Source: an uncultured archaeon
Lineage (GTDB): Archaea > Thermoproteota > Nitrososphaeria_A > Caldarchaeales > Wolframiiraptoraceae
Length of the DNA: 35,790 bases
Direction: 5' to 3'
Assembly (NCBI GenBank): GCA_937974645.1
Contig: CALJVH010000030.1
Span: 1-35,790, forward strand
In this document: positions 7,989 through 17,124 of the stretch, piece by piece
Layout: each line of letters starts with the position of its first letter
Numbering within the stretch: the first letter of the stretch is position 1
Position numbers and translations under genes: made by a program
The notes under the pieces: model-generated
What the model was told of the DNA's origin: nothing
The model's database searches: none
Seen by the model: the letters and a program-made list of their open reading frames with translations, nothing else

Positions 7989-9275
7989 GATCAGTGAACC
8001 GATTTCCTCCGCAATTCTCCTGACGTCGACGTCGAATGTATAGTGGACTCTCGTGAAGTTCTTCCTGAACTCTATCACCCGCCTCCTCACCTCTGATGAG
8101 TCTTCTCGACCCTTCACGACCCTGTAAATGAGCCCCGCCACTTCTATCATGTCGTCCTCTCTCATTCCGATCCTCGTAACCTCTTGGACGCCTATCCTTA
8201 TCCCGGATGGGTTCTCGATGTCGCTGGGCCCATCCCATGGCAGTATATTCTTGTTTACGATTATGTTCGCCTCCTCTAGGGCCTTGGCACACTTCGCTCC
8301 GCCGCCATCGCCTCGGACGTCAAGGAGGACTTGATGCGTCTTCGTGAATCCCCATTTCTCGCCCAAGACCTTGAAGCCCCTTGCATGAAGCTCCTCAGCC
8401 AGGCGCCTCGAGTTCCGGAGTATCTGGCTCGCATACTCCTGCCCAAATTCCCTCATCTCCAGCGATGCCACGCCGATGGCGGCCAGCCTATGGAGATGGT
8501 GGTTCGAGACAAAGACGGGAAAAACGATCTTCGATGCCCTCTCGTATATCTCGTCGCTACTCGTTATTATCGCCCCACCCTGCGGACCTGGAAAAGTTTT
8601 GTGTGTCGAGGTCGTGATCACATCCGCTCCCTCCTCCAGCGGATTCGGGTAAACCCTGCCGGCTATGAGGCCGAGGACGTGTGCCGCGTCGTAGACCAGC
8701 TTTGCTCCGACCTCGCGGGCCGCCTCCGAAACCTCCTTAACCGGGTGCGGGAAGATGATGACGCTGGCTCCGAGAACTATAATCCTCGGGAACCTTTCCC
8801 TGATAATCTTGACGGCGCCATCCACGTCCATCATCATTTCCTCCGGTATTATCGGAAGCTCGATGGGCTTAATCCCGAGCCTCCCGAGTATCCCATATCG
8901 GGAGTGGCTGACGTGAGCTCCTCCGGGCAGCGGCAGAACTGCCGCCTCATCGCCGGACTTCGCCAAGCACGCGAATGCTGTCGCGTTGGCGATCGTGCCC
9001 GAAATCGGCCTAACATCAGAGTACTTTGCCGCGAATAGCTCCGCGAAGATCCTTGAAACCCTGACCTCGAGTTCGTCCACGTACCTCGTTCCTTGGTAGA
9101 AGCGCTTAAAAGGCAGACCCTCCGCATAGCGGTGCATGGCGTCGGAGAGGTAAACAGCATCAACAAGAGGCGATGTAACGTTCTCGGACGCTATCAGATT
9201 AATGCACTCACTCCTTCTCCAAACATTATGCCTCTTGGCCAGATCCAATATCTCCTTCAGCTCGTTATCATGCAT
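7980..9275 (-). CDS. glyA: Serine hydroxymethyltransferase
   Basis: INLIASENVTS, GLPFKRFYQGTRYVDE, VITTSTHKTFPGPQGG (PLP lysine). Start trimmed to MHDNELKEI. Confidence 0.95.
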   Translation of the reverse strand: MHDNELKEILDLAKRHNVWRRSECINLIASENVTSPLVDAVYLSDAMHRYAEGLPFKRFYQGTRYVDELEVRVSRIFAELFAAKYSDVRPISGTIANATAFACLAKSGDEAAVLPLPGGAHVSHSRYGILGRLGIKPIELPIIPEEMMMDVDGAVKIIRERFPRIIVLGASVIIFPHPVKEVSEAAREVGAKLVYDAAHVLGLIAGRVYPNPLEEGADVITTSTHKTFPGPQGGAIITSSDEIYERASKIVFPVFVSNHHLHRLAAIGVASLEMREFGQEYASQILRNSRRLAEELHARGFKVLGEKWGFTKTHQVLLDVRGDGGGAKCAKALEEANIIVNKNILPWDGPSDIENPSGIRIGVQEVTRIGMREDDMIEVAGLIYRVVKGREDSSEVRRRVIEFRKNFTRVHYTFDVDVRRIAEEIGSLILS

Positions 9276-9363
9276 GTCCTCTTTCAACCAACTTGAGCGC
9301 AGGAGATGTCTTAATAAGCTTTCAAGAGATATCTTAATAGGCCCTGATGTTCCGAGAAGTTCC

Positions 9364-10125
9364 ATGAACTCAGAAATACAGAGAGCTGCTAGAAAGCTGA
9401 GCCTCGATGTCGCGTTGCTCGCGAGCTTCAGCTCCTTATACATGGTTGTCTTGAAAATGCTTCCCGGAATACCGGCCATAGGCTTCCCCGGGGTAAAGAT
9501 CGAGATCGCCGTAGCTCTCTCCCCAATTTACGGCCTGATATTGGGCCACGTTCTCGGGCCCGCTTCGCTGCTCATCGGGACGCTCATGGCCATGACCCTT
9601 CTCCCGGGAAAATACACGCTCTTCAACTACGTGACAATATTCGCCGCGCCGCTCGGCGCGCTAACATCCTCCCTCACCTTCGATCAAGGGAGGATGCTCG
9701 GGCTCCCGAAATGGGTTTACGCCGTCGGAATCTACGGCGCGATGCTGGCCATCTGGTATGCGACGGACGTCGGGAGACTCACAGCTATCTTCACGATGTA
9801 CTATGTGGCCGCCGTGGTGCTGGTAATCGCCGGCGGGATCGCCGGCTCCTCGGGCGGGCGGATTGGGCGATCGACCCTCAAAATACTGGCTGGATGTGCT
9901 TCAGGAATCTTCGCCGATCACTTTTACGGCAGCCTTGCGGCGATAATAGTCTTCAGGCACATGCTTGGATCATTTGATCCGGAGGCCATGGCGGCCTGGT
10001 ACTTGGCCGCGATCCCAGTGGTGGGTATTGAGAGGGGGCTCATGATCGTCTTCTCGTTCGCCGTGGCATTCAACCTCTATCTCCTCCTCAGGAAGTCGAG
10101 GTATCTCAGGGCGAGGGTGGAGTAG
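9364..10125 (+). CDS. Integral membrane protein resembling an ECF transporter S component
   Basis: MNSEIQRAARKLSLDVALLASFSSLYMVVLKMLPGIPAIGFPGVKIEIAVALSPIYGLILGHVLGPASLLIGTLMA; several TM helices in ECF-S style. Start trimmed to ATG 9364, divergent from glyA. Confidence 0.6.
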   Translation: MNSEIQRAARKLSLDVALLASFSSLYMVVLKMLPGIPAIGFPGVKIEIAVALSPIYGLILGHVLGPASLLIGTLMAMTLLPGKYTLFNYVTIFAAPLGALTSSLTFDQGRMLGLPKWVYAVGIYGAMLAIWYATDVGRLTAIFTMYYVAAVVLVIAGGIAGSSGGRIGRSTLKILAGCASGIFADHFYGSLAAIIVFRHMLGSFDPEAMAAWYLAAIPVVGIERGLMIVFSFAVAFNLYLLLRKSRYLRARVE

Positions 10126-10126
10126 T

Positions 10127-11149
10127 TTGAGCGGTTGCCCGAAGCGCATCCTGAATGGGCCTTGCGGCGGGATGAGGCAGGATGGCACCTGCGAGCTTGG
10201 GGATAGGCGATGCATCTTCTCAGAAAAATATCCGTCAAGAATTATCCTAGATCCGGGATTCAAGTTTAGGCCCGAGGTCCGGAGGAGGCAGAGCTTCACT
10301 AGGCTGCTCATGGAGGTTGAGGAAGAAGCTGTTTGGATCGCCGAGATCCCGCCGAGCGTTAAGGCGTTTGAGGATATTGGTCTTCTTGAAGATCTATCAT
10401 TCACAGCTCTAAGCGTTCCCGATAACCCGCTTGCGAGGCTACACGTTGAGCCCACAGTCTTCGCCCAACTGCTCAAGGAGAAGATTAGATGCGAGCTCAT
10501 GATCCACCTCACATGCAGGGATTTGAGCAGGCTCGCGATAAAGTCTAGGATAATGGCGCTCGGGTTATGCGGCGTGGAGCACATCCTAGCCCTTACGGGA
10601 GATCATCCGAGCCTAGGGCCGGAGGAGGAGACGAGCCCGGTCTTCGACCTTGACTCTATCAGGCTGATTTACTTGGCGAGGATAATGTCGGATTATGGCT
10701 TCGATGAGCTGGGAAATAGGCTTCAGCTCAAACCGAGGATGCAAGTCGGCGCGGGGTTGAATCCCTATCTGCCACTAGAGCTCGAGGTCTCGAGGGCCCT
10801 GCGAAAACTGGAGGCCGGAGCAGAGTTTCTCGTAACCCAGCTCATCTTTGATGTCGAGCCCGTGGAGACTCTCCTCAGAGCTTTAAAGGATGCTGGAGTG
10901 AGCATCCCAATCTTCATAGGATTCCTGATAGCTGAGGGGGAAACTGCTCGCCGAGCCATCGAGGTTATAGGGCTATCTCAAGCCGGCATCCAGCAGGATA
11001 TCGGAAAACTTGTTGAAGGGTACGTGGGGATGCTTGAAAGGCTTAGGAAAGTCTACGGCCCGGTGGGCGCCTTCGTATCGACCTTAGGCAAGATTAAGAA
11101 CCTCGAACCTTGGGATCAGGCTTTCAGGTCGTATTTCATGAAAGCTTAA
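10127..11149 (+). CDS. metF: Methylenetetrahydrofolate reductase with N-terminal MetV-like Cys domain fused to MetF-like domain
   Basis: N-term CPKRILNGPCGGMRQDGTCELGDRRCIF (MTHFR_C/MetV pattern), then AEIPPS, VPDNPLARLH, HLTCRDLSRLAIKS, LALTGDHPS (MTHFR). TTG start. Confidence 0.85.
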   Translation: MSGCPKRILNGPCGGMRQDGTCELGDRRCIFSEKYPSRIILDPGFKFRPEVRRRQSFTRLLMEVEEEAVWIAEIPPSVKAFEDIGLLEDLSFTALSVPDNPLARLHVEPTVFAQLLKEKIRCELMIHLTCRDLSRLAIKSRIMALGLCGVEHILALTGDHPSLGPEEETSPVFDLDSIRLIYLARIMSDYGFDELGNRLQLKPRMQVGAGLNPYLPLELEVSRALRKLEAGAEFLVTQLIFDVEPVETLLRALKDAGVSIPIFIGFLIAEGETARRAIEVIGLSQAGIQQDIGKLVEGYVGMLERLRKVYGPVGAFVSTLGKIKNLEPWDQAFRSYFMKA

Positions 11150-11202
11150 AGTAGAATATGCGCCATAAATCTTAAATCAGGAGTGATGGGAAGACATTTT
11201 AG

Positions 11203-11252
11203 ATGATGACCGCCCGCATCAGCTGAGTTGTGATGATGGATCAACCAGCTGA
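11203..11252 (+). ncRNA. C/D box guide sRNA
   Basis: C box ATGATGA (11203-11209), 13-nt guide, D' CTGA (11223-11226), 3-nt spacer, C' GTGATGA (11230-11236), 12-nt guide TGGATCAACCAG, D CTGA (11249-11252). Intergenic, with a TATA-like AT-rich stretch ~25-30 nt upstream. Confidence 0.85.
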
Positions 11253-11272
11253 AGTATAACACAATGGGCTAC

Positions 11273-11312
11273 TTTTCATTACATGATCAACATTTTCATT
11301 ACTTGATCCAGG
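11273..11312 (+). repeat. Two adjacent 20-bp near-repeats TTTTCATTACATGATCAACA / TTTTCATTACTTGATCCAGG
   Basis: Direct reading upstream of tldD. Confidence 0.7.
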
Positions 11313-11354
11313 GCTGGATTAGTTTTAAAGCCCGCCTACTTCCAAGAATGACTG

Positions 11355-12803
11355 ATGGTTGAGGATCTCCTAAAATATGCTGTTGAAGAGGCCGGCATGC
11401 TTGGCGCCCAATATGCAGAGGCCAGATATCAGAAAGATGTCAGGGATGCCATTCTCTTGAAAAATGGATCTCCGGAGATCACCGCGAGATCCGTTGATGA
11501 GGGTATTAGCGTGAGGGTTCTCGTGGATGGGGCTTTTGGATTCTCCTCAACGCCATTCCTCAGTAGATCATCTCTCCGGAAGGCATTTAAAGCTGCCTTC
11601 TCCATGGCTAGAGCAGCATCGCGGCTTAGAATGGAGAAGGTCGCCCTAAGCGAGGAAGACATGTCCAAGGCGAAGGTCGAAGTGAAGCCGAGGATAAGAT
11701 TTGACGCCGTTGACCTCGGTGCTAAAATAGAGTTCCTCAGCGAGGTTGACAAATCCATTTTGGAAGTCGCTGAGAGGCGGGGTGTAAAGGCGATGAGGAT
11801 CCTAGAAGTCGGGAAACTCGATCTCGAGAAATGGATTATGAATAGTGATGGCGCCGACATCTTCACACGAATCCCGAGAACGTATTTCGAGTACATCATA
11901 ACGCTCCATTCGCCTCAACATGGCAGCATTCAAAGGTTCCAACATCTTGGAGAGGCCAGGGGCTGGGAGGCCGTCGAGGCATGGAGACCGGTCGAGACCA
12001 TATCTGACGAAGTTAAGCGGGTATCCGAGGTCTTGCTGCACGGCACCACTCCGCCGAGGGATGCCGTCGACGTCGTGCTCGGGCCGGAGGTCGTTGGAAT
12101 AATCTGCCATGAATCCGCCGGACATCCGAGCGAGGCGGATAGGGTTCTCGGCAGGGAGCTCGCTCAAGGAGGTGGTAGCTACATCAAGCCCGAGCTGCTT
12201 GGAACTAGGATAGGTTCAGAAGTTGTAACCGTGGTTGATGATCCGAGGGTCTCAAACTCCTTCGGTTATAGCCCCTACGACGATGAGGGCGTCCCGGGAA
12301 GGGAGCGGAAGCTGATAGAGAATGGTGCCTTGAAGGAGCTTTTACATAACCGGGAGACCGCGGCGATATTCGGTGCTAAGAGCAATGGAGCAGCAAGGTC
12401 AGCGGGCTACGACCTTGAGCCGATCATACGGATGTCGACGACGTACATGAAGCCCGGAGACCACTCATTCGAAGAGCTTATCGAGGATATACGTGAGGGT
12501 GTCTACATCAGGAGCTACCAAGAGTGGAACATAGATGACAAGCGCTGGAATCAGAGATACGTCGGCGTCGAGGCATACAGGATTGCTGGCGGCGAGCTGA
12601 GGGAGCCCGTGAGAAAACCAGTCCTAGAGATTACAACAGAGGAGCTCTACTCTTCTGTGGATGCTGTTGGAAGAGATCTAGCATTCTTCGCAGGCTACTG
12701 TGGGAAGGGAGATCCGATGCAAGGAATTCCGGTCTGGATGGGCGGCCCGCATATCAGGCTTAGAAAGATGAGGCTAGGACTGTTTCCAGCACAAGCGGAT
12801 TGA
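11355..12803 (+). CDS. tldD: TldD/PmbA family metalloprotease (TldD)
   Basis: HESAGHPSEADRVLGRE (HExxxH), SRPYDDEGVPG-like SFGYSPYDDEGVPGRERKLIENG, C-terminal CGKGDPMQ.IPVWMGGPHIR. Confidence 0.92.
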   Translation: MVEDLLKYAVEEAGMLGAQYAEARYQKDVRDAILLKNGSPEITARSVDEGISVRVLVDGAFGFSSTPFLSRSSLRKAFKAAFSMARAASRLRMEKVALSEEDMSKAKVEVKPRIRFDAVDLGAKIEFLSEVDKSILEVAERRGVKAMRILEVGKLDLEKWIMNSDGADIFTRIPRTYFEYIITLHSPQHGSIQRFQHLGEARGWEAVEAWRPVETISDEVKRVSEVLLHGTTPPRDAVDVVLGPEVVGIICHESAGHPSEADRVLGRELAQGGGSYIKPELLGTRIGSEVVTVVDDPRVSNSFGYSPYDDEGVPGRERKLIENGALKELLHNRETAAIFGAKSNGAARSAGYDLEPIIRMSTTYMKPGDHSFEELIEDIREGVYIRSYQEWNIDDKRWNQRYVGVEAYRIAGGELREPVRKPVLEITTEELYSSVDAVGRDLAFFAGYCGKGDPMQGIPVWMGGPHIRLRKMRLGLFPAQAD

Positions 12804-12818
12804 ACGATTCACCTGACG

Positions 12819-15800
12819 CTAGCTTAAGAATTCTTCGAGCGACGGTTGGCCCATCCGCTCCTCCGCGCCGAAGATCCTCTTCACGTTCTCTAGCGCGAGG
12901 ACTACCCTCTCCGCTAGATAATCATTCCTGATCTTTTTCAGGAGAAGGTTCTCAACCAAGTTCACATACTTCTCGACAGCCCCTCTAAAGACTGTTTGTG
13001 AAATCTCTCCTCCACAATTTACACACTGCCCTGTTAGTGGTGGTCTCCGATATTTCGCCCCGCATCTCTTGCACTTGAATTCTTGGAGAAGGAATGCCCT
13101 CATGTTTCCGAGTATGTCGGAGAGTAGGTGGGTCTCGACCATCCTCTCAACGACCAAGTACTCATCGATCGCCTCCAACTTCTCAGCTAGCTCAAGCTGC
13201 CCCATTATCTTCTCGAGCATGCTGCCATATCTCTTATAAGATGACTCCACGGGATGAGAGACAAGGATGCTCTGCGGGTGCGTAAACCCCACTCTCAAGG
13301 GCTTACCCTCACCGAGCAAGGTCTTTATCGTCGGAATTTTCCCGGCGAGCTCAGATATATTGCCCTCGCGCTCCGCAAGTTTGTAGAATTCCAGCGGGAT
13401 CCAGCTCACGACATCAAAGTTATGCGCCTGCTCATCAACCTCCTTCGGGTCTATGATCACCGTGAGAAGAAGCGGGGCGTCCATCTTCCCACCGATCCTC
13501 CCGGGAAGATAGAGCCTCGAGAAGTTTATCAGAGGGTCCAGGAGGAGCATTATGCTATCTTCATCCCCATCACAGTCCCTCCTTTTCGAGGCGTGGAAGA
13601 CTGGGTGTGCGAAGCAAACTAATGAGTCCGTGAAGCCTATTACCCTCCCGACGACGCCGGCGTAGGTGTGCGGCGATAGGACAGCCACCAGCGCTCCCAC
13701 AACGTCATCGACCGATTTGAACTTATAGAATGGCTCCATTCCGGCGAGCTTAGCAAGAAGCTCGTCAATAAACTTAGAAACTTTCAGAAAGTACTCCGCG
13801 GCCTTGCGCGGAATGATCACATCCTGAGGCTTAAGCTCCAGTATCTGATCTGGAGAGATGAGATCCCTACCACGTATGTCATGCGTGTATCCAAGCTCTT
13901 TCAACTTCTCGACTGAGGTAGAGATCTGCCCGGGGGTGAAGTGAGTTAGGGGGGCATTTGTCGCGTCAAACCTTATCGTTCCATCCTTGTATGTGTAGAG
14001 GCCATACTTTGCTCTGAGAATTCCCTTCTCTAATAGCTCTGGAACCTTTGCAACGCTGTTGAGGCCCTTGACGCCTTTAAGCCTGTTGGGCGCCTGCTCT
14101 GAGAGCCGCTTTAGAGCATAATAGAGTTCCTCGCCAATATTGATCATAAACTTCTTTGAGAATTTTAACCTGCCACCGCATCTCGGACATTCTGCGCCCT
14201 CCTGGTAATTCGCCTCGAGCCCGCATTCCAGGCACACTCCAATTATTTCGGTTGCTTGCCCGCAATATGGGCATCTCTCCCTCCATGTTATCTCGCCGCA
14301 TTCAGGGCATTTCCTCGTGCAGAGATCGACAGATATCTTTTTACCATTTTTCGCTGCGGCGATTAAATCCCTCATGCTCCCCCCAGCATCGGCTATTGGA
14401 AAGAGTATGTTTACGGGCGGGCTCATTTCCCTTTGAGCGGCCTTCTCCGGCCTACCCATCCTAGCCCCTATGAATGATCCAGCCTTATCCCGCTGAGGTA
14501 TGCTTGACAGCCTTTCAACTGCCGAGATTGGGTCATTTCCCTCCAGTCTCCCATCGCTGAACGGTCTTAGGCATGCTAGGAGCATCTTGAACCAGGTTAG
14601 TGGTATCCTCAAAGAATTGTTTGAGGCGAGGTGCTCGACGAGTATTTTTGTTAAGATTTGCTTGGCTTTCTCGTCTCTCGGGAAAAGTGCGTAGCCATCT
14701 TTTATCTTAAGCTCCCTCACACTAGCCTTGATCCAGCTTCTTAGGATCATAAGATCCTCAATTGATGCATTCTTCCAGAAGGGAAGGTATTCTGGATGCA
14801 TGGGAGCCTTCAGGATTATGCTAAGTCTTATCGCATCCTCAATACTCGGTTTTCGTAGAATTGGATCCTCTAAAATCCAGTTGGCTATCTCCTTGAGATG
14901 CGCTGGCGCCGTGTCCAGCCTTTCTTTAAGCTCCTCCGCCCACCACTCCTCACAATATCCCGGTCTCCTCACCTCAACGTTATTCTCGATCAGGTCTCCT
15001 ATCGAGATCAAGATGTCACCGAGAAACAGTATCTTCTCAATCTCACCCTCGATTCTCTTGAAATCTTCCTCGGATCTGAGCTTCAAGACGCTGCCATTAT
15101 CAAGCATGACTATGGGCGGTTCGATAGAATCTACGGGCGAGACTATCCCACCTTTCCCCGGATAATCCAACTTGAGTTGCGTTCCCGTCGCGAGATACCC
15201 CTTCAGGAGCTTGAGCGTCAATGGGTGGAGGCCTACTGCCTGCATTCCCGTTGAGAAGGATCTTCCATATCTTATCCTGAGACCTCCAAAAGTTTTCGAG
15301 GAAGATAAGAGCGGTCTCCCGCCTACGAGCTCGTCTAGGTAGCTTTGCTCATCCTCATTACTCGTTAATTCCTTCATGCGTTCCGCAACTTGTCTTATCC
15401 AGTCCCAGCCTTCGAGGCCAAGCTCCTCAACAAGCTTCAAGACCTTCTTCGCCCTCCCAGCTATTCCATCATTCACCACTCTCAGTGCTCCTCCCCTGAG
15501 GTAGTTCGTCTCGATTCTCGGGAGGTCTCTGAAGGAGGATACTTGGATCTTATCCGTCGCGACGCCCGTAACCTCGACTGGGAGCCTTCTAAGGATGAAT
15601 TCTATAAGGCCCTCGGGCACATTATACTGGAACCTAGAGACTCTTCTTTGATAGGCTCTAAGCTCCTCGATGAACCTCATAACCTCCTCGTCAGTCGGCT
15701 TATACCTGTCAAGGCCGAGCAGCCTCCTCACATGATCAGCTAGCAGGATTATGGATGCAAGCTCGGTCCCGCCGGCAGATCTTATCGGCCCCGCGAAGTA

Positions 15801-16208
15801 TATTGAGAGGTGCCTGGAGCCGTCTGGATTCTGCTTAATCTTAACATCCACTATGCCCTCCGTCGGAGCAGCAGTAATGCATGGAGGAGTTAGGACTGCC
15901 AAGCAAGTCCGGATTACTTGAAGCGCGAGTTCTTCATCTTCCATTTCTCCCTGAAGCTCTAAGACGAGATCCTCAGCAAGCTTGAACGCGAGCCTTTCCT
16001 GAGAGATCTTCCCAAAATACTTTCTGATCTTCTCGGCGACGCCACTCGGGCCTACTAGGAGTTCAACTCTCTCCGCCAAGTCTTTGGCCAGAAGTACCTC
16101 GACCTCGGGTATGGGTGACCCTATCCTCCTGCGAGCCTCAACAGCAACCTGATAACACCTTTGAAACTCCCTCTCTATAAGCGCTCCATAATCATGTTCT
16201 TCGTTCAT
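12819..16208 (-). CDS. polC: DNA polymerase II (PolD) large subunit DP2
   Basis: PHTYAGVVGRVIGFTDSLVCFAHPVFHASKRRDCDGDEDSIMLLLD catalytic region, zinc-binding CPECGEITWRERCPYCG, IYFAGPIRSAGGTE; 1129 aa. Confidence 0.97.
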   Translation of the reverse strand: MNEEHDYGALIEREFQRCYQVAVEARRRIGSPIPEVEVLLAKDLAERVELLVGPSGVAEKIRKYFGKISQERLAFKLAEDLVLELQGEMEDEELALQVIRTCLAVLTPPCITAAPTEGIVDVKIKQNPDGSRHLSIYFAGPIRSAGGTELASIILLADHVRRLLGLDRYKPTDEEVMRFIEELRAYQRRVSRFQYNVPEGLIEFILRRLPVEVTGVATDKIQVSSFRDLPRIETNYLRGGALRVVNDGIAGRAKKVLKLVEELGLEGWDWIRQVAERMKELTSNEDEQSYLDELVGGRPLLSSSKTFGGLRIRYGRSFSTGMQAVGLHPLTLKLLKGYLATGTQLKLDYPGKGGIVSPVDSIEPPIVMLDNGSVLKLRSEEDFKRIEGEIEKILFLGDILISIGDLIENNVEVRRPGYCEEWWAEELKERLDTAPAHLKEIANWILEDPILRKPSIEDAIRLSIILKAPMHPEYLPFWKNASIEDLMILRSWIKASVRELKIKDGYALFPRDEKAKQILTKILVEHLASNNSLRIPLTWFKMLLACLRPFSDGRLEGNDPISAVERLSSIPQRDKAGSFIGARMGRPEKAAQREMSPPVNILFPIADAGGSMRDLIAAAKNGKKISVDLCTRKCPECGEITWRERCPYCGQATEIIGVCLECGLEANYQEGAECPRCGGRLKFSKKFMINIGEELYYALKRLSEQAPNRLKGVKGLNSVAKVPELLEKGILRAKYGLYTYKDGTIRFDATNAPLTHFTPGQISTSVEKLKELGYTHDIRGRDLISPDQILELKPQDVIIPRKAAEYFLKVSKFIDELLAKLAGMEPFYKFKSVDDVVGALVAVLSPHTYAGVVGRVIGFTDSLVCFAHPVFHASKRRDCDGDEDSIMLLLDPLINFSRLYLPGRIGGKMDAPLLLTVIIDPKEVDEQAHNFDVVSWIPLEFYKLAEREGNISELAGKIPTIKTLLGEGKPLRVGFTHPQSILVSHPVESSYKRYGSMLEKIMGQLELAEKLEAIDEYLVVERMVETHLLSDILGNMRAFLLQEFKCKRCGAKYRRPPLTGQCVNCGGEISQTVFRGAVEKYVNLVENLLLKKIRNDYLAERVVLALENVKRIFGAEERMGQPSLEEFLS

Positions 16209-16293
16209 CTAGCATGCTCATAACCCTTGGCCGATATTTAAGAAATGATTGATCAGAAGACAGCCGTATTCTCAAGAAATTTTGCTCATCTCT

Positions 16294-17124
16294 CTAAGAT
16301 TTATGCAGGATTTTGCTGAGAGCATCTAGCAGTTCCTCGGCAACTTCTTGAGGGTGCTTTAATGAGGGTTTAAGCCCGAGGAAGCTCAGCTCTCTGGTCA
16401 GGGATGCTATTTGCGGTGGGAGCAGATTACAGGAGAGCGGTAAATCCTCATTTAGGAAGATCTCGTCGGCGCTTCCATCAGCTACTATCCTCCCACGCTT
16501 CATCAGTATTATCCTAGGCTTGAGTTGGGCGATGAACTCGACATCATGGCTTGAGATTATTATCGTCCTATCCTGCTCCCTGAGCAACTTAATCATCTGC
16601 ATAAGTTTCTCCTTTTGGAGCTGATCCTGACCTGTTGTCGGCTCGTCTAAGGCTATGACCTCGGGCGACCATGCGAGGACTATTGCTAACGCGAGCCTTT
16701 TCTTCTCACCACCGCTTAAGAGGAAGGGGGATGATTCCGCATAATCCATGAGTTCCATGAAGTTCAGCGCCCATTCAACTCTCCGCCTCACAACCGATTC
16801 CTCGTAGCCGAAGTTTCTGAGGGCAAAAGCGACCTCCTCCCAGACCGTGCTCGAGAAAAACATCGACTCAGCATTCTGGAAGACTAAGCCCACCTTCCTT
16901 GCTAGCTCGGCGACCGTCGCGCTCCTCGTATCCACGCCGTCCACGAGCACCCTGCCCCTAGTTGGCTTCAGAAGACCATTAAGATGCTTGAGAAGAGTCG
17001 TCTTGCCGGATCCATTCTCGCCCATCAAGGCGACTATCTCGCCCCTCCCGATCCTCAGGCTGATGTTATCTAGGGCCTTGACGCCGTTCGGGTAAACATA
17101 TTCGACCTCCTCAAAGCTTATCAT
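16294..17124 (-). CDS. Energy-coupling factor (ECF) ABC transporter ATPase
   Basis: GENGSGKTTLLKHLNG Walker A, LLSGGEKKRLALA signature, VIALDEPTTGQD Walker B. Confidence 0.9.
   Translation of the reverse strand: MISFEEVEYVYPNGVKALDNISLRIGRGEIVALMGENGSGKTTLLKHLNGLLKPTRGRVLVDGVDTRSATVAELARKVGLVFQNAESMFFSSTVWEEVAFALRNFGYEESVVRRRVEWALNFMELMDYAESSPFLLSGGEKKRLALAIVLAWSPEVIALDEPTTGQDQLQKEKLMQMIKLLREQDRTIIISSHDVEFIAQLKPRIILMKRGRIVADGSADEIFLNEDLPLSCNLLPPQIASLTRELSFLGLKPSLKHPQEVAEELLDALSKILHKS

Noticed and set aside
8331-9038. 235-aa plus-strand ORF
   Set aside because: Antisense to well-supported glyA; Arg/Pro-rich shadow translation with no family signature
14728-15165. Several ORFs antisense to polC (e.g. 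145 aa)
   Set aside because: Ser/Ile-rich shadow ORFs opposite the DP2 gene; no independent support
12819-16208. Possible intein in PolD large subunit
   Set aside because: Length 1129 aa and uninterrupted motifs around the DCDGDED site; no intein block seen
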